Source of the DNA: a virus
Reading direction: 5' to 3' (one strand)
Virus record (IMG/VR): IMGVR_UViG_3300008116_000268
Location: 1-38,507 of that record
DNA length: 38,507 bases
The notes beneath the pieces were generated by a model. It saw nothing but the letters and a program-made list of their open reading frames with translations, made no database searches and was not told where the DNA came from. Position 1 is the stretch's first letter, and the number at the start of each line of letters is the position of its first letter. The position numbers and the translations under genes are program-made. Positions 19,146 to 26,980 of the stretch are shown piece by piece.

Positions 19146-19759
19146 TGGCTGGTGTGTTTAGCGAGATTATTACTACAGGTGTACGCTCGGGGCAGATCCC
19201 ATCGCGTACAAACGATGCGCGTGAATGGTATAGAAATACCGCACGCGATTACGGTAACACCACCGGTCGCATTAACGAAAGACGTTTCGTTAATTCTGAT
19301 CCAGGAAGGTTGAAAGTAGAGCCTAGACCAGGCAATATGTACATGTATCTTTATGATCCTAAGACCAAAGATACGTTGCCATATTATGACCGCTTTCCTT
19401 TAATTTTTCCTTTTCGTATAGAGTCAGATAGATTCTGGGGCATCAACTTTCACTATCTTCCTCTTCCGTATAGAGCAATGTTAATGGATCAGCTCTATGA
19501 TACCGCTAATAATAGACGCTATGATGAGTCTACAAAGCTGAGAATTAATTATCAGATTCTCAACTCAGCTTCGAAGTTTCGCTATTTCAAGCCTTGTGTT
19601 AAGCAGTATCTTTTCAGTCAAATGCAATCTAAGTTTGTTTATATTTACCCATCTGAATGGGACATCGCTCTATTCTTACCTCTTGAGCGCTTTAGTAAAG
19701 CATCTAAGACAGAAGTTTGGGCTCAGACAAGAAAACAAGTAATGAGTAACGGCAGATGA
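19145..19759 (+). CDS. Conserved T4-like structural protein (gp2/gp3 neighbourhood)
   Basis: The in-frame ATG at 19145 (TAATG junction with gp4) gives 204 residues; a longer reading back to 19061 would overlap gp4 and is not needed. Visible features are a basic N-terminus and GNMYMYLYDPKTKDTLPYYD (about residue 60). PLIFPFRIESDRFWGINFHY and YPSEWDIALFLPLERF follow near the end. This aromatic-rich pattern is conserved in T4-like environmental phages beside gp4. T4 has gp2 (DNA-end protector) next to gp4, so that function is possible, but I cannot show homology from motifs. It overlaps the following tube-fold gene by 4 bases (ATGA), so the two are translationally coupled. Confidence 0.8.
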   Translation: MAGVFSEIITTGVRSGQIPSRTNDAREWYRNTARDYGNTTGRINERRFVNSDPGRLKVEPRPGNMYMYLYDPKTKDTLPYYDRFPLIFPFRIESDRFWGINFHYLPLPYRAMLMDQLYDTANNRRYDESTKLRINYQILNSASKFRYFKPCVKQYLFSQMQSKFVYIYPSEWDIALFLPLERFSKASKTEVWAQTRKQVMSNGR

Positions 19760-20394
19760 GAAATATAAGAGATTTCACTAGCAGTATTAATAATAGAGGC
19801 GTTCTCAAGAACAACAAATATATTGCAACCATTGCACTTGGCCCTGATCACTATCTATCGCGCCGAACTGCAGGCAATACAAATTCGGATGTTGAGTTAT
19901 TCTCTATACGCTGCGATAGTGTACAGCTACCCGGTGTCTCGATCGCGTCTGCAGATGGTCCCCCAAGACTAGGTTATGGTCCGATTCAGAAACATCCTTA
20001 CAATGTTAACTTCGAAGATATTAGTCTTACATTTATTGTAGATGCTAATTCACGTATTCATCGACTGCTTTATGATTGGGTTAACTGCATTGTTAACATT
20101 AAAGGTTTCGGTGGCAATACTCTAAGAGGTAATACTAATAATATTGCCGGAAAGAACTGGGCCGCTTATGAGGTAGGTTATAAACAAAACTTTAGCGCTA
20201 CATTAGAAGTAGCGGTCTATAAAGACAGCGGGGTCGACGGTAATCACGAAAAGACTATGACCGTGACTGCCTATAATGCTTTTCCGATGGCCTTCCCAGC
20301 TGTCGGTCTTAATTGGAATGAAGGCGATATATTGAGACTTAATGTACCCTTCTCATATACAGATTACAAAATTGATTATCCGGGTAATAATTAA
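19756..20394 (+). CDS. Tail-tube-fold protein, probably gp54-like tube initiator
   Basis: The 212-residue protein has the tube-fold pattern shared by gp19, gp48 and gp54. It carries an N-terminal extension, then VELFSIRCDSVQLPGVSIAS (residues 48-67), the 'interior strand plus LPG' signature. The HPYNVNFEDISLTFIVDANS hairpin and LLYDWVNCI helix (IHRLLYDWVN) follow. The closing strands are TMTVTAYNAFPMAFPAVGLN and GDILRLNVPFSYTDYKID. It is longer than gp19 (163) and shorter than T4 gp54 (320). Its place just before the hub chaperone and tape measure fits a tube initiator rather than the main tube subunit, which would be expected near the sheath gene outside this window. Confidence 0.78.
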   Translation: MRNIRDFTSSINNRGVLKNNKYIATIALGPDHYLSRRTAGNTNSDVELFSIRCDSVQLPGVSIASADGPPRLGYGPIQKHPYNVNFEDISLTFIVDANSRIHRLLYDWVNCIVNIKGFGGNTLRGNTNNIAGKNWAAYEVGYKQNFSATLEVAVYKDSGVDGNHEKTMTVTAYNAFPMAFPAVGLNWNEGDILRLNVPFSYTDYKIDYPGNN

Positions 20395-20409
20395 AGAATG
20401 GAGTAAATA

Positions 20410-21120
20410 ATGACACTACCTAAAATTGATAAACCTCTTTTTGAATTGAATATCCCGTCCCAGAATAAGGTATATAAATTTAGACCTTTCACTGTAAAGG
20501 AAGAAAAGATTCTTCTTGTGGCGCAGCAGGATGGAAATGAAAAATCTATTATTTTAGCTATCAAGCAAGTTATTAATAACTGCTGTCAAGAAGCTTCTTT
20601 TGATGTCGATAAGCTAGCTACGTTTGATCTTGAATATCTCTTTCTCAAGCTAAGATCAAGATCGATTAATAACGTAATTGAAGTATCCTATCGGGATATC
20701 GAAGATGACAAGGTTTATAATTTCGAAATCGATCTTGATGAAGTTGAAATTATAAAGAACGATAATATCTCTAATATTATTCCTATTACCGATGAAGTCG
20801 GTATTAAGATGAAGTATCCTTCGGTAACGATTATCGATGACGCTCCTACTGAAGCAACAGCAGGGGAAGTTGTTGAGTATCTCATTCGGAAGTGCATTGA
20901 TTCTATTTACGATAAGGAAAATGTCTACCCGGCTGATGACTATGATGAAAAGGAACTTATCGAGTGGATTGACGGCCTGGATGTCGAAACATTCAATAAA
21001 ATTCGTGCGTTCTTTGACAATCTACCGCAGATGTATTACAAGCTTGAATATGAAAATTCAATGGGTAATAAAAGAGAAATTGAACTCACAACGTTAAGTG
21101 ATTTTTTTATCTTGGGCTGA
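20410..21120 (+). CDS. 26: Baseplate hub assembly protein gp26/gp51-like, with frameshift site
   Basis: The 236-residue product begins with LPKIDKPLFELNIPSQNKVY, then KFRPFTVKEEKILLVAQQ (residues 25-42). This phrase is found in the T4 baseplate-hub gp26 family and resembles tail chaperones of other phages. The middle has EYLFLKLRSRSINNVIEVSY, and the C-terminus is acidic (EKELIEWIDGLDVETFNKIR). In T4, gp26 and gp51 help assemble the hub around the tape measure. The gene ends at TGA 21118-21120. A T-TTT-TTT heptamer at 21102-21108 precedes the stop by three codons, allowing a -1 shift into an open frame. It is followed by the tape-measure-like gene, matching the chaperone-then-tape order of many tailed phages. 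Confidence 0.85.
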   Translation: MTLPKIDKPLFELNIPSQNKVYKFRPFTVKEEKILLVAQQDGNEKSIILAIKQVINNCCQEASFDVDKLATFDLEYLFLKLRSRSINNVIEVSYRDIEDDKVYNFEIDLDEVEIIKNDNISNIIPITDEVGIKMKYPSVTIIDDAPTEATAGEVVEYLIRKCIDSIYDKENVYPADDYDEKELIEWIDGLDVETFNKIRAFFDNLPQMYYKLEYENSMGNKREIELTTLSDFFILG

Positions 21121-21171
21121 GTCACAATACACTAGCGAATTATTATACCACAATATTCGCTTTGGCTCAGC
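21102..21171 (+). promoter_or_regulatory. Programmed -1 ribosomal frameshift signal
   Basis: The slippery heptamer T TTT TTT lies in the zero frame at 21102-21108. Seven bases later a composite hairpin begins: outer stem GCTGAG 21116-21121 with CTCAGC 21166-21171, inner stem AGCGAAT 21134-21140 with ATTCGCT 21155-21161. Heptamer, spacer and stimulator all meet the standard geometry of -1 frameshift sites. Efficiency cannot be read from sequence. Confidence 0.8.
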
Positions 21172-21290
21172 ATCATAAGTATTCGATTGATGAAATTGAA
21201 GATCTAATACCTTATGAGCGTGACATCTATGTTGATATGCTAATTACGTTCTTAAACGATAAAAGAGAACAAGAAGAAAAAGGGCGATAA
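21108..21290 (+). CDS. -1 frameshift extension of the gp26/gp51-like chaperone
   Basis: After a -1 slip the ribosome reads 60 further codons, YLGLSHNTLANYYTTIFALA then QHHKYSIDEIEDLIPYERDI, to TAA at 21288-21290, giving a 293-residue fusion instead of 236. The frame has no independent start with a Shine-Dalgarno; it is closed upstream by TGA at 21099, just before the heptamer. The extension is helical and Tyr/acid-rich, with a C-terminal charged tail (DKREQEEKGR). It resembles the T extension of G/GT tail chaperones, whose extra domain recruits tube protein while the common part binds the tape measure. That role is inferred from architecture. Confidence 0.75.
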   Translation, partial: YLGLSHNTLANYYTTIFALAQHHKYSIDEIEDLIPYERDIYVDMLITFLNDKREQEEKGR

Positions 21291-21293
21291 TAG

Positions 21294-23027
21294 TTGGCAA
21301 AAGGACGCTTACCCAGTGTTGTCAGTCGTGCCAGAAAAATAGCTGGTAAGGGGTTCGCTCGCGACTTCGGTGAGCGCTTCTTACGAGGTGTTGGCTTGAA
21401 TCCGGATGACTTCCGCTCTGGTGGCTTTGTCAAAGGTAGACTAGGGTTATTTGGTGAATCTATCACTAAATCTATACCCGGTCAAGCAGGCCCTGGCCCT
21501 CAGCCCACTATTGAGCAACCACAACGTGTAGCCAACGAAAATAATCCATCAATCACTACAATTATAAAGCAGCTTGATACTCTGGTTAAGACTGCTAAGA
21601 AAGTCGGTATTCTCTCTAAAGAGCAGCAGGATGCTCTATTAGGCCAAATCGCTCAAGCTAGAAGATTGTCTAAAGAGCAGATACTTGAAAATAAACAACC
21701 ACCCATACCAGTACCCACAGCTGCAGGAAGTGCTGCAGCACTTACGCCTCTTGGCGATATGATGGATGATTTAAGACAGCAGATTGACAAGCTTACCGGT
21801 AAAGTTGCAGAGAAAAATCAAGAGCAGGATTCTAATAACCGCGGATTCACTGAACGCTTCTTTGATGCATATGGCTTTGGAGATGATTACAGACAAAGAC
21901 GACGCAGAGGTCGCGCAAGAGCAGCACGTGCAATGCGTACGGCGCCACCTACAAGCTTTACCGTACGCGGTCAGCAATTAGAACTTAACAAGTCGGGTCG
22001 CTGGGTTGACGCTGCTACGAAACGCTACGCATCTCGCGAAGTAGCTGAAATAGCTACGCGACGCTCTCAACGAGCTGCAGCTAGTGCTGTTCGAGCTACT
22101 ACAACATCTTCTGGTATAGCGCGTGCTATAGGAATGGGAGCTACGCGTTCTACAGCCCTAGCGCGTACAGCCGGTTCTAATGTTAAGTCTGTTGTTAGAC
22201 GTGTTGCAGCGCCTATCGTTGCGAAAGGACTAGGTACCACTGCTCTTAAATCTATACCTATTATCGGTGGCATTGCAGCCGCTGGTTTCGCTGTAGACAG
22301 ACTAGTTAAAGGCGACGTATTAGGCGCTGGTCTAGATTTAATGTCAGGTCTGGGCGGACCGTTAACGGCTATTCCAGCTCTTATAGCTTCTACAGCGAGA
22401 GATGTATACTCAAGTGTGTACGGTGTGCAGCCTGAGAATGATCTTGCTTTTGCTAAAAGAATACCCGAGGTAACTGGTGCTGTAGAAAGTCTTGTAAAAG
22501 AGCAGATCAGCGGTAGTGTAGATGTAAAGTCTAAACCTACACAAGAAAAAATTGATCAGAAAATTGTTCCCCCGGTTCCTCCTCAAGCACCTGAGAGAAT
22601 GTCAGCGCCTTCATTAGGCACACCCCTGACACCGCCATCCATAACCAGACCGGGTACACCTGGTACAAGTTCAAGTGCCGGAGCGGCAGCATCAGCTGAT
22701 GCTGCTTCACCAGAAACGTCAGCCGCGGCTACGCCTGCTTCTGCAGAAACCAGCACACCAGCCGCTATACCTTCACCAACGGCGCCGACGAGCGGGACTG
22801 ATATTTTAACGGCGACGACGCCACCCGTACCTCCCGTACAGGTACCTAGTCTTTATGGGTTTAATCAAGAACTCGGCAGATTCTTACCGCAAGTTTCATC
22901 CACATCTAAGAACGGGCATGTCGGTATCGGTGTTGTCCCTGATCCTGATTATATACCGTCAGGCTATAATAACTTACCTGTTCTATACAATGTAATGTTC
23001 TTTAACGTTAATTATCAGGAGCAATAA
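21294..23027 (+). CDS. Tape-measure-like / tail-tip protein
   Basis: The 577-residue reading starts at TTG 21294 (SD AAGGG upstream); no ATG lies near the N-terminus. Residues 1-30 are basic. A helical, Gln/Lys-rich stretch follows (about 95-180), then a strongly basic patch RQRRRRGRARAARAMR (about 196-212) and a hydrophobic Gly/Ala-rich region (AAPIVAKGLGTTALKSIPII, 295-400) able to insert in membranes. A Pro/Ala/Thr linker (430-530) precedes a short C-terminal strand region. Length is close to T4 gp29 (590), and the gene follows the frameshifted chaperone directly, as tape measures do. I infer a tape-measure or DNA-channel role; no enzymatic motif is visible. Confidence 0.65.
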   Translation: MAKGRLPSVVSRARKIAGKGFARDFGERFLRGVGLNPDDFRSGGFVKGRLGLFGESITKSIPGQAGPGPQPTIEQPQRVANENNPSITTIIKQLDTLVKTAKKVGILSKEQQDALLGQIAQARRLSKEQILENKQPPIPVPTAAGSAAALTPLGDMMDDLRQQIDKLTGKVAEKNQEQDSNNRGFTERFFDAYGFGDDYRQRRRRGRARAARAMRTAPPTSFTVRGQQLELNKSGRWVDAATKRYASREVAEIATRRSQRAAASAVRATTTSSGIARAIGMGATRSTALARTAGSNVKSVVRRVAAPIVAKGLGTTALKSIPIIGGIAAAGFAVDRLVKGDVLGAGLDLMSGLGGPLTAIPALIASTARDVYSSVYGVQPENDLAFAKRIPEVTGAVESLVKEQISGSVDVKSKPTQEKIDQKIVPPVPPQAPERMSAPSLGTPLTPPSITRPGTPGTSSSAGAAASADAASPETSAAATPASAETSTPAAIPSPTAPTSGTDILTATTPPVPPVQVPSLYGFNQELGRFLPQVSSTSKNGHVGIGVVPDPDYIPSGYNNLPVLYNVMFFNVNYQEQ

Positions 23028-23030
23028 TAA

Positions 23031-24800
23031 ATGGCTATTGCTCAAAATATTGACAATGATACGTTAAACAGTATTATAAAGAAATCATTTATAGGTATTG
23101 CACCAAAAGAAAACCAGGAAGTAATACCTGGCAAGTCTATTGTCAAAGTTTCTAACACTATAACATCTCTACAAAATGCGTTTAATAGTATATACACATA
23201 TACATTGAATGTTAAAAATATTCATAAAGTGCAGGAGAGAAGACTTCAAAATATTAAAAAAGAAGTCACAATGGAGACAAAGACATCCACCACGCCTACT
23301 CTTGTAGGAGGGATGGATTTTGAGATTGGTAATTTACCCGATGTATTCAGACGCTTAACTACATCGGTTAAAGATCTTACACTGCAGCTTGATAATCTAG
23401 ATATGTCAGGCAGCGCATGTGATACAGAAATTGATATCGATATTGATAGAAGACGCCGTAGAAGCCGTGGTACCGAATCTATTGAATCTATTGATGACGA
23501 TGATGATAATGATAGTAGAAAGCGCAGGCGAAGAGGCGGCCGCGCTGGCCGTAGAGGTTTTGGGCGCGCCCTAGGTGTTTTCGGTGCAGTGCTTGATATT
23601 GCGGATCGTGTAGACGAAGGTCAGTCCGCCGGTCAAATAGCAGCGGGTGTTGGAGGAGGTATTGCAGGCGGTGCGTTAGGCGCTAAAGCAGGTGCTGCTC
23701 TAGGAGCTTTCGGCGGTCCTCTCGCCCCCGTTACAGTACCACTAGGTGCATTAGTAGGCGGTGCATTAGGGTATATGGGAGGTAGCGCTCTTGGGGATAA
23801 AGCATATTCTGTTGCTACCAATAAAGGATCCCAACGCCGGCTTGAAACAACAGCGACAAATGTAGCCCGTCAACAAGCTAGACTTGAAAATGGCCAACCA
23901 TTAGGAGCTACATCTTACTCATCACGTTTTGCTGATTATCTAAGACAGTCTATTAGTAACATGTCAGTGTGGGCTCTGGCTGCGGGTGGTATGCTTGCCG
24001 CTGGTTTTGGAGGATTTGGCGGCTTTGACGGCGGTGGCGCTTCTGGATTTTATGGTGACGGCGCAGGTTCTACCGAGAATGCTGAAAAAGCTATGCAATA
24101 TTTCATGTCTCAGGGCTGGTCCAGAGAACAGGCAGCTGGTATTGTAGGTAACCTTCAAGCTGAGTCTACCCCTAACTTAAATCCAAATGCTTTCGGGGAA
24201 AACGATGTAAGACCTGGAGTGCACTCGTATGGTATTGCTCAATGGAATAGAGGCAGATGGGCCAACCTTCAAGCCTTTGCGCAAAGTAAGAATAAACCAT
24301 GGAATGATTTTCAAACACAGCTTGAATTTATTCAGAATGAACTAACAGGCTCACACAGAAGAGCCGGTGATTTATTGCGGAACGCGCGCGACGCAGCAAC
24401 CGCTGCTGAAATTGTTAATAGGCAATACGAAGTATCAGCTGATTATACTAATAGAAGAGCAGCAAATGCCATTGCCTTGCTTCAAGGCGGCACTGCACTT
24501 CGAACTGCTAATGGTACGATCGATCGATCTGCGGGCGGTACAGGTAGACTAACCAGTTTTTATGGTATGCGCAACGGTAGAATGCACGAGGGGATTGACA
24601 TTGCTGCCCCTACAGGTACACCTGTAGCAGCTGCTTATGGCGGTGTAATTACAACAGCGGGTATAGTTAGAGGTTACGGTAACGTAGTCTATATCGACCA
24701 TGGTCAGGGCTATAGTACACGCTACGGACATCTTAATTCATTTGCATACGGTATAAGAGACGGGGTTCGTGTAAACGCTGGTGATATCATCGGCGCATAA
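23031..24800 (+). CDS. Tail lysozyme plus M23 peptidase, C-terminus cut by duplication
   Basis: The 589-residue reading has an Asp/Arg-rich segment (145-175), a Gly/Ala-rich hydrophobic segment (GGGIAGGALGAKAGAALGAF, about 205-260) and a phage tail lysozyme domain (Phage_lysozyme2-like; AMQYFMSQGWSREQAAGIVG, NLQAES, SYGIAQWNRGRW; about 353-485). An M23/LytM domain from about 505 carries the zinc motif MHEGIDIAAPTGTPV and TRYGHLNSF. Translation stops at TAA 24798-24800, before the second metal motif. A perfect 26-bp tandem repeat creates this stop. Removing one copy restores frame and adds 106 residues with GGPHLHYELR, the missing HxH. It would cut glycan and peptide bonds of peptidoglycan at the tail tip, replacing the lysozyme absent from gp5. 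As read, M23 should be inactive. Confidence 0.85.
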   Translation: MAIAQNIDNDTLNSIIKKSFIGIAPKENQEVIPGKSIVKVSNTITSLQNAFNSIYTYTLNVKNIHKVQERRLQNIKKEVTMETKTSTTPTLVGGMDFEIGNLPDVFRRLTTSVKDLTLQLDNLDMSGSACDTEIDIDIDRRRRRSRGTESIESIDDDDDNDSRKRRRRGGRAGRRGFGRALGVFGAVLDIADRVDEGQSAGQIAAGVGGGIAGGALGAKAGAALGAFGGPLAPVTVPLGALVGGALGYMGGSALGDKAYSVATNKGSQRRLETTATNVARQQARLENGQPLGATSYSSRFADYLRQSISNMSVWALAAGGMLAAGFGGFGGFDGGGASGFYGDGAGSTENAEKAMQYFMSQGWSREQAAGIVGNLQAESTPNLNPNAFGENDVRPGVHSYGIAQWNRGRWANLQAFAQSKNKPWNDFQTQLEFIQNELTGSHRRAGDLLRNARDAATAAEIVNRQYEVSADYTNRRAANAIALLQGGTALRTANGTIDRSAGGTGRLTSFYGMRNGRMHEGIDIAAPTGTPVAAAYGGVITTAGIVRGYGNVVYIDHGQGYSTRYGHLNSFAYGIRDGVRVNAGDIIGA

Positions 24801-24823
24801 ACGCTGGTGATATCATCGGCGCA
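24772..24823 (+). repeat. Perfect 26-bp tandem duplication
   Basis: Bases 24772-24797 and 24798-24823 are identical over 26 bp (unit begins taaacgctggtgat and ends catcggcgca). Since 26 is not a multiple of three, the second copy shifts the frame and its first three bases form the TAA stop. It could be a slippage mutation, a reversible switch, or an assembly error. Confidence 0.95.
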
Positions 24824-25144
24824 GTTGGAAGCACCGGTCGTTCAGGCGGGCCGCATTTACACTACGAGCTACGTACCCCTAATGGTGCAACCGATCCCAT
24901 TTCAAGTTATAGAAGTAAACCATGGATTGTAGGTGGTAGAATTAGATCTGCTGCAGCGCTCACACCACCGGTATTAGCAGATATTGAACGTAGAAGAGCA
25001 AATCCAGATGCATGGGCAGGCTTGCCATACCTAGCCGATACGCGTAATCGTGATCTACCTCGTAGTTTGGGTGGGCAGCCTCCAGCACCGTTAACTCGAA
25101 ATCCGCATTCAGAAAATGCATTTAGAGCTCTGCAGAGCCGCTAG
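24824..25144 (+). pseudogene. Detached C-terminal part of the M23 peptidase
   Basis: In the +2 frame relative to the upstream gene, 106 codons encode VGSTGRSGGPHLHYELRTPN onwards to TAG at 25142-25144. GPHLHYEL is the second zinc/catalytic motif of M23 peptidases. The rest is a Pro/Arg-rich tail (ADIERRRANPDAWAGLPYLA) of unknown role. No start codon with a Shine-Dalgarno precedes it, so it is expressed only if the duplication is absent or bypassed. With the reading frame restored the whole protein would be 695 residues. Confidence 0.85.
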
Positions 25145-25146
25145 AT

Positions 25147-25172
25147 AAAAAAGGGGAGCCGAAGCTCCCCTT
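25147..25172 (-). terminator. Rho-independent terminator of gp32
   Basis: A 9-bp perfect stem AAGGGGAGC / GCTCCCCTT (25151-25159 with 25164-25172) closes a CGAA loop. On the minus strand it is followed by TTTTTT (25147-25152 region), the standard layout. It lies 7 bases after the gp32 stop and between convergent genes. On the plus strand there is no T-run, so it favours minus transcripts. Confidence 0.88.
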
Positions 25173-25178
25173 AGTGAC

Positions 25179-26090
25179 TCAGTCATCTTCAGCTAGTCGC
25201 TTGAAGATAGCTTCCATATCATCATCGTCGTCATCGTCAACCGAAGCGGCCGGCTGAGGGCGAGGCTCAGCTGCACGATGCTGCGGCGCCGGATCAAACG
25301 GCGGTGTATCGTCATCTTCATCAACGAACTGCTGACGAGTATTAGCCGGTGCAGAGCCGCTGGTGTTGCCCAGTGCACGATCCAGGCGCTTCTTCAGTTC
25401 GTCATACGACTTGAAGTGCTTAGGATCCAGAAGTTCCTTCAGCGAGTACTCAGACTTCCAGATCTGCTCAAGACGATCATCATCACCCGTGAGAGGTCCA
25501 GGAGTATCAAACTCAGACTTGTCGTAGTTCGGGTAACCCTCGAACTTACGAATCTTGAGCTTGAAGTTAGCACCTGTCCAGAGGTTGAACGGATCAACAG
25601 GCTTCTCATCTTCGAACTGCGGGTTCATGAGATCCATGATCTTGTCAAAGATCTTCTTACCGTAGCGGAAGAGGAATACCTTACCTTCGTTCTCCGGATT
25701 AGCCGGATCCTTAACGACATAGATGTTGGAGTAGTAGTTGAGCTGACGCTTCTGCTTACGAACAGTTTCCTGATCACCAGCGTTCCAAAGACGAGTATTA
25801 AGCTCGGCGATAGGATCCTGCTGTCCAATTGTGGTCAGAGAGTTCTCAATATACCAGCCACCTGGGCCCTTGAAGCCGTGCGTCCAGATACGAACGAACG
25901 GAACATCCTCGCCACCTGGAGCGGGGAGGAAACGAATAACAGCGTAGCCGTTACCAGCCTTATCGGTCTGGCAAGACCAGAGACGGTCATCGCGAGTAGG
26001 AGCGTTGGAATTGAGCTTGGTGAGTTCTTGATTAAGCTTCTCGAAAGAGTTCGAGGAATTGCGCTTAAGCTCATTAAAAGAAAAAGACAT
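25179..26090 (-). CDS. 32: Single-stranded DNA-binding protein gp32
   Basis: The 303-residue product matches gp32 (T4, 301). The N-terminal basic LAST-type region is followed by GYAVIRFLPAPGGEDVPFVR (around 50-70), then GGWYIENSLTTIGQQDP. The OB-fold core NYYSNIYVVKDPANPENEGK with VFLFRYGKKIFDKIMDLM (about 118-155) is nearly the T4 phrase. The C-terminal tail is very acidic (SVDDDDDDDMEAIF), as needed for contacts with replication proteins. T4 gp32 binds zinc through one His and three Cys; here the only Cys is in WSCQTDK, so the zinc ribbon is lost, as in cyanophage gp32. It coats ssDNA in replication and recombination. It has its own promoter and terminator, and gp59, its partner, lies just upstream. 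Confidence 0.96.
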   Translation of the reverse strand: MSFSFNELKRNSSNSFEKLNQELTKLNSNAPTRDDRLWSCQTDKAGNGYAVIRFLPAPGGEDVPFVRIWTHGFKGPGGWYIENSLTTIGQQDPIAELNTRLWNAGDQETVRKQKRQLNYYSNIYVVKDPANPENEGKVFLFRYGKKIFDKIMDLMNPQFEDEKPVDPFNLWTGANFKLKIRKFEGYPNYDKSEFDTPGPLTGDDDRLEQIWKSEYSLKELLDPKHFKSYDELKKRLDRALGNTSGSAPANTRQQFVDEDDDTPPFDPAPQHRAAEPRPQPAASVDDDDDDDMEAIFKRLAEDD

Positions 26091-26116
26091 ATTATGTACC
26101 TTTCGTATATTTGCGT

Positions 26117-26145
26117 ATTGTATCGTATGGTTTAGTATAACCCAA
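26117..26145 (-). promoter_or_regulatory. Sigma70-like promoter of gp32
   Basis: On the minus strand TTGGGT (26145-26140), 17 bases, then TACAAT (26122-26117). The predicted start is about 20 bases before the gp32 ATG at 26090. The AC(A/T)GTTGC element seen in the accessory-region promoters is absent, so gp32 may be timed differently. Confidence 0.55.
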
Positions 26146-26159
26146 TATGGGCATACTAT

Positions 26160-26735
26160 TTAGCTTATCAAAGGGCGAATTATAGACTTTATTTTCGCCT
26201 TATCATAATGTAGGAATGGCCTATACTTTAAACACCGTTCTCTAATAGAGGGCCATAGTACGGTGTCATCTATCCTTGTATCCCATAATGGAAAGAAGTT
26301 CAACTGATCATTAAGGATAGTGAAGGATTCGATGGTTATCTTACCTCGGCGGAATATTACCAGAGCTTCTGGATGCTGCCCGTCTTTGCAACTGAATTTG
26401 GATATAAAGTCTTCTTCAAGCTTTCCGATATCGGACTGGAAGTTGTAGGTGAGGGATTGCTGTCGAGCAAGGTATTGAGTATACTGTCGTTCAGCATCTT
26501 CTGTAAAGAGGTCACCCACCCATCCGGTAAAGTCATTGGAGACGTATTGAGCGACGAGGTACCCCATTGGGTCTTTATGCTTCGCGAGCTTGGCGAAATG
26601 GAACTTGTCTCTACGTCTGTTGAATGAGTCGAGGTTGGCATTCACTTTACCATTATATTTAAAGAAGTCGTATGAGGGGTTTGTGAAATGTGCCTTAATG
26701 GCGAGGAAGAGCTTATATGCTTCAAACGGTGTCAT
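26160..26735 (-). CDS. 59: gp59, loader of replicative helicase
   Basis: The 191-residue protein starts MTPFEAYKLFLAIKAHFTNP, with DFFKYNGKV(N) following; this is the gp59 opening. It continues with RRRDKFHFAKLAKH, then FTGWVGDLFTEDAERQYTQY. T4 gp59 is 217 residues, all helical, and loads helicase gp41 on gp32-coated forks. The order gp33-gp59-gp32 is the T4 order. It overlaps gp33 by 4 bases (ATGA). Confidence 0.93.
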   Translation of the reverse strand: MTPFEAYKLFLAIKAHFTNPSYDFFKYNGKVNANLDSFNRRRDKFHFAKLAKHKDPMGYLVAQYVSNDFTGWVGDLFTEDAERQYTQYLARQQSLTYNFQSDIGKLEEDFISKFSCKDGQHPEALVIFRRGKITIESFTILNDQLNFFPLWDTRIDDTVLWPSIRERCLKYRPFLHYDKAKIKSIIRPLIS

Positions 26736-26977
26736 ATAGGCAGTTTAGCTGTTTTCGGTAAGAAGTTCAACAGCTCTCCCTCCTGCTGTATCTGTGATTT
26801 AATCCTGAAGTTCCCCTTGATCATAGAGGCCGCGGTTTCTATTTCGAGTTCGTTCTTCTCACAGTAGTAAACTATAGCATCCATGTAGGTTAAATTATGT
26901 TTACGAACTAAGGTATCAATCTCTTTGTAAAATAGGTCCGTGCTTACGATCTTGGAGAACTTCAGGGCTTCACTCAT
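26732..26977 (-). CDS. 33: gp33, late transcription coactivator
   Basis: The 81-residue protein begins MSEALKFSKIVSTDLFYKEI and continues DTLVRKHNLTYMDAIVYYCE, with KNELEIETAA after it. This helical block matches the conserved core of gp33, which ties RNA polymerase (beta flap) to the sliding clamp for late transcription. T4 gp33 is 112 residues, so this one is short but keeps the core and a hydrophobic C-terminus (ELLNFLPKTAKLPI) that fits the clamp-binding tail. Its place before gp59 agrees with T4. It is the cofactor needed for the TATAAATA promoters seen here. Confidence 0.9.
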   Translation of the reverse strand: MSEALKFSKIVSTDLFYKEIDTLVRKHNLTYMDAIVYYCEKNELEIETAASMIKGNFRIKSQIQQEGELLNFLPKTAKLPI

Positions 26978-26980
26978 ACA

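Noticed and set aside
25278-26135. 285-codon open frame on the plus strand opposite gp32
   Set aside because: It mirrors gp32, whose family motifs are unmistakable; the predicted peptide has no fold-like pattern and no start signal.
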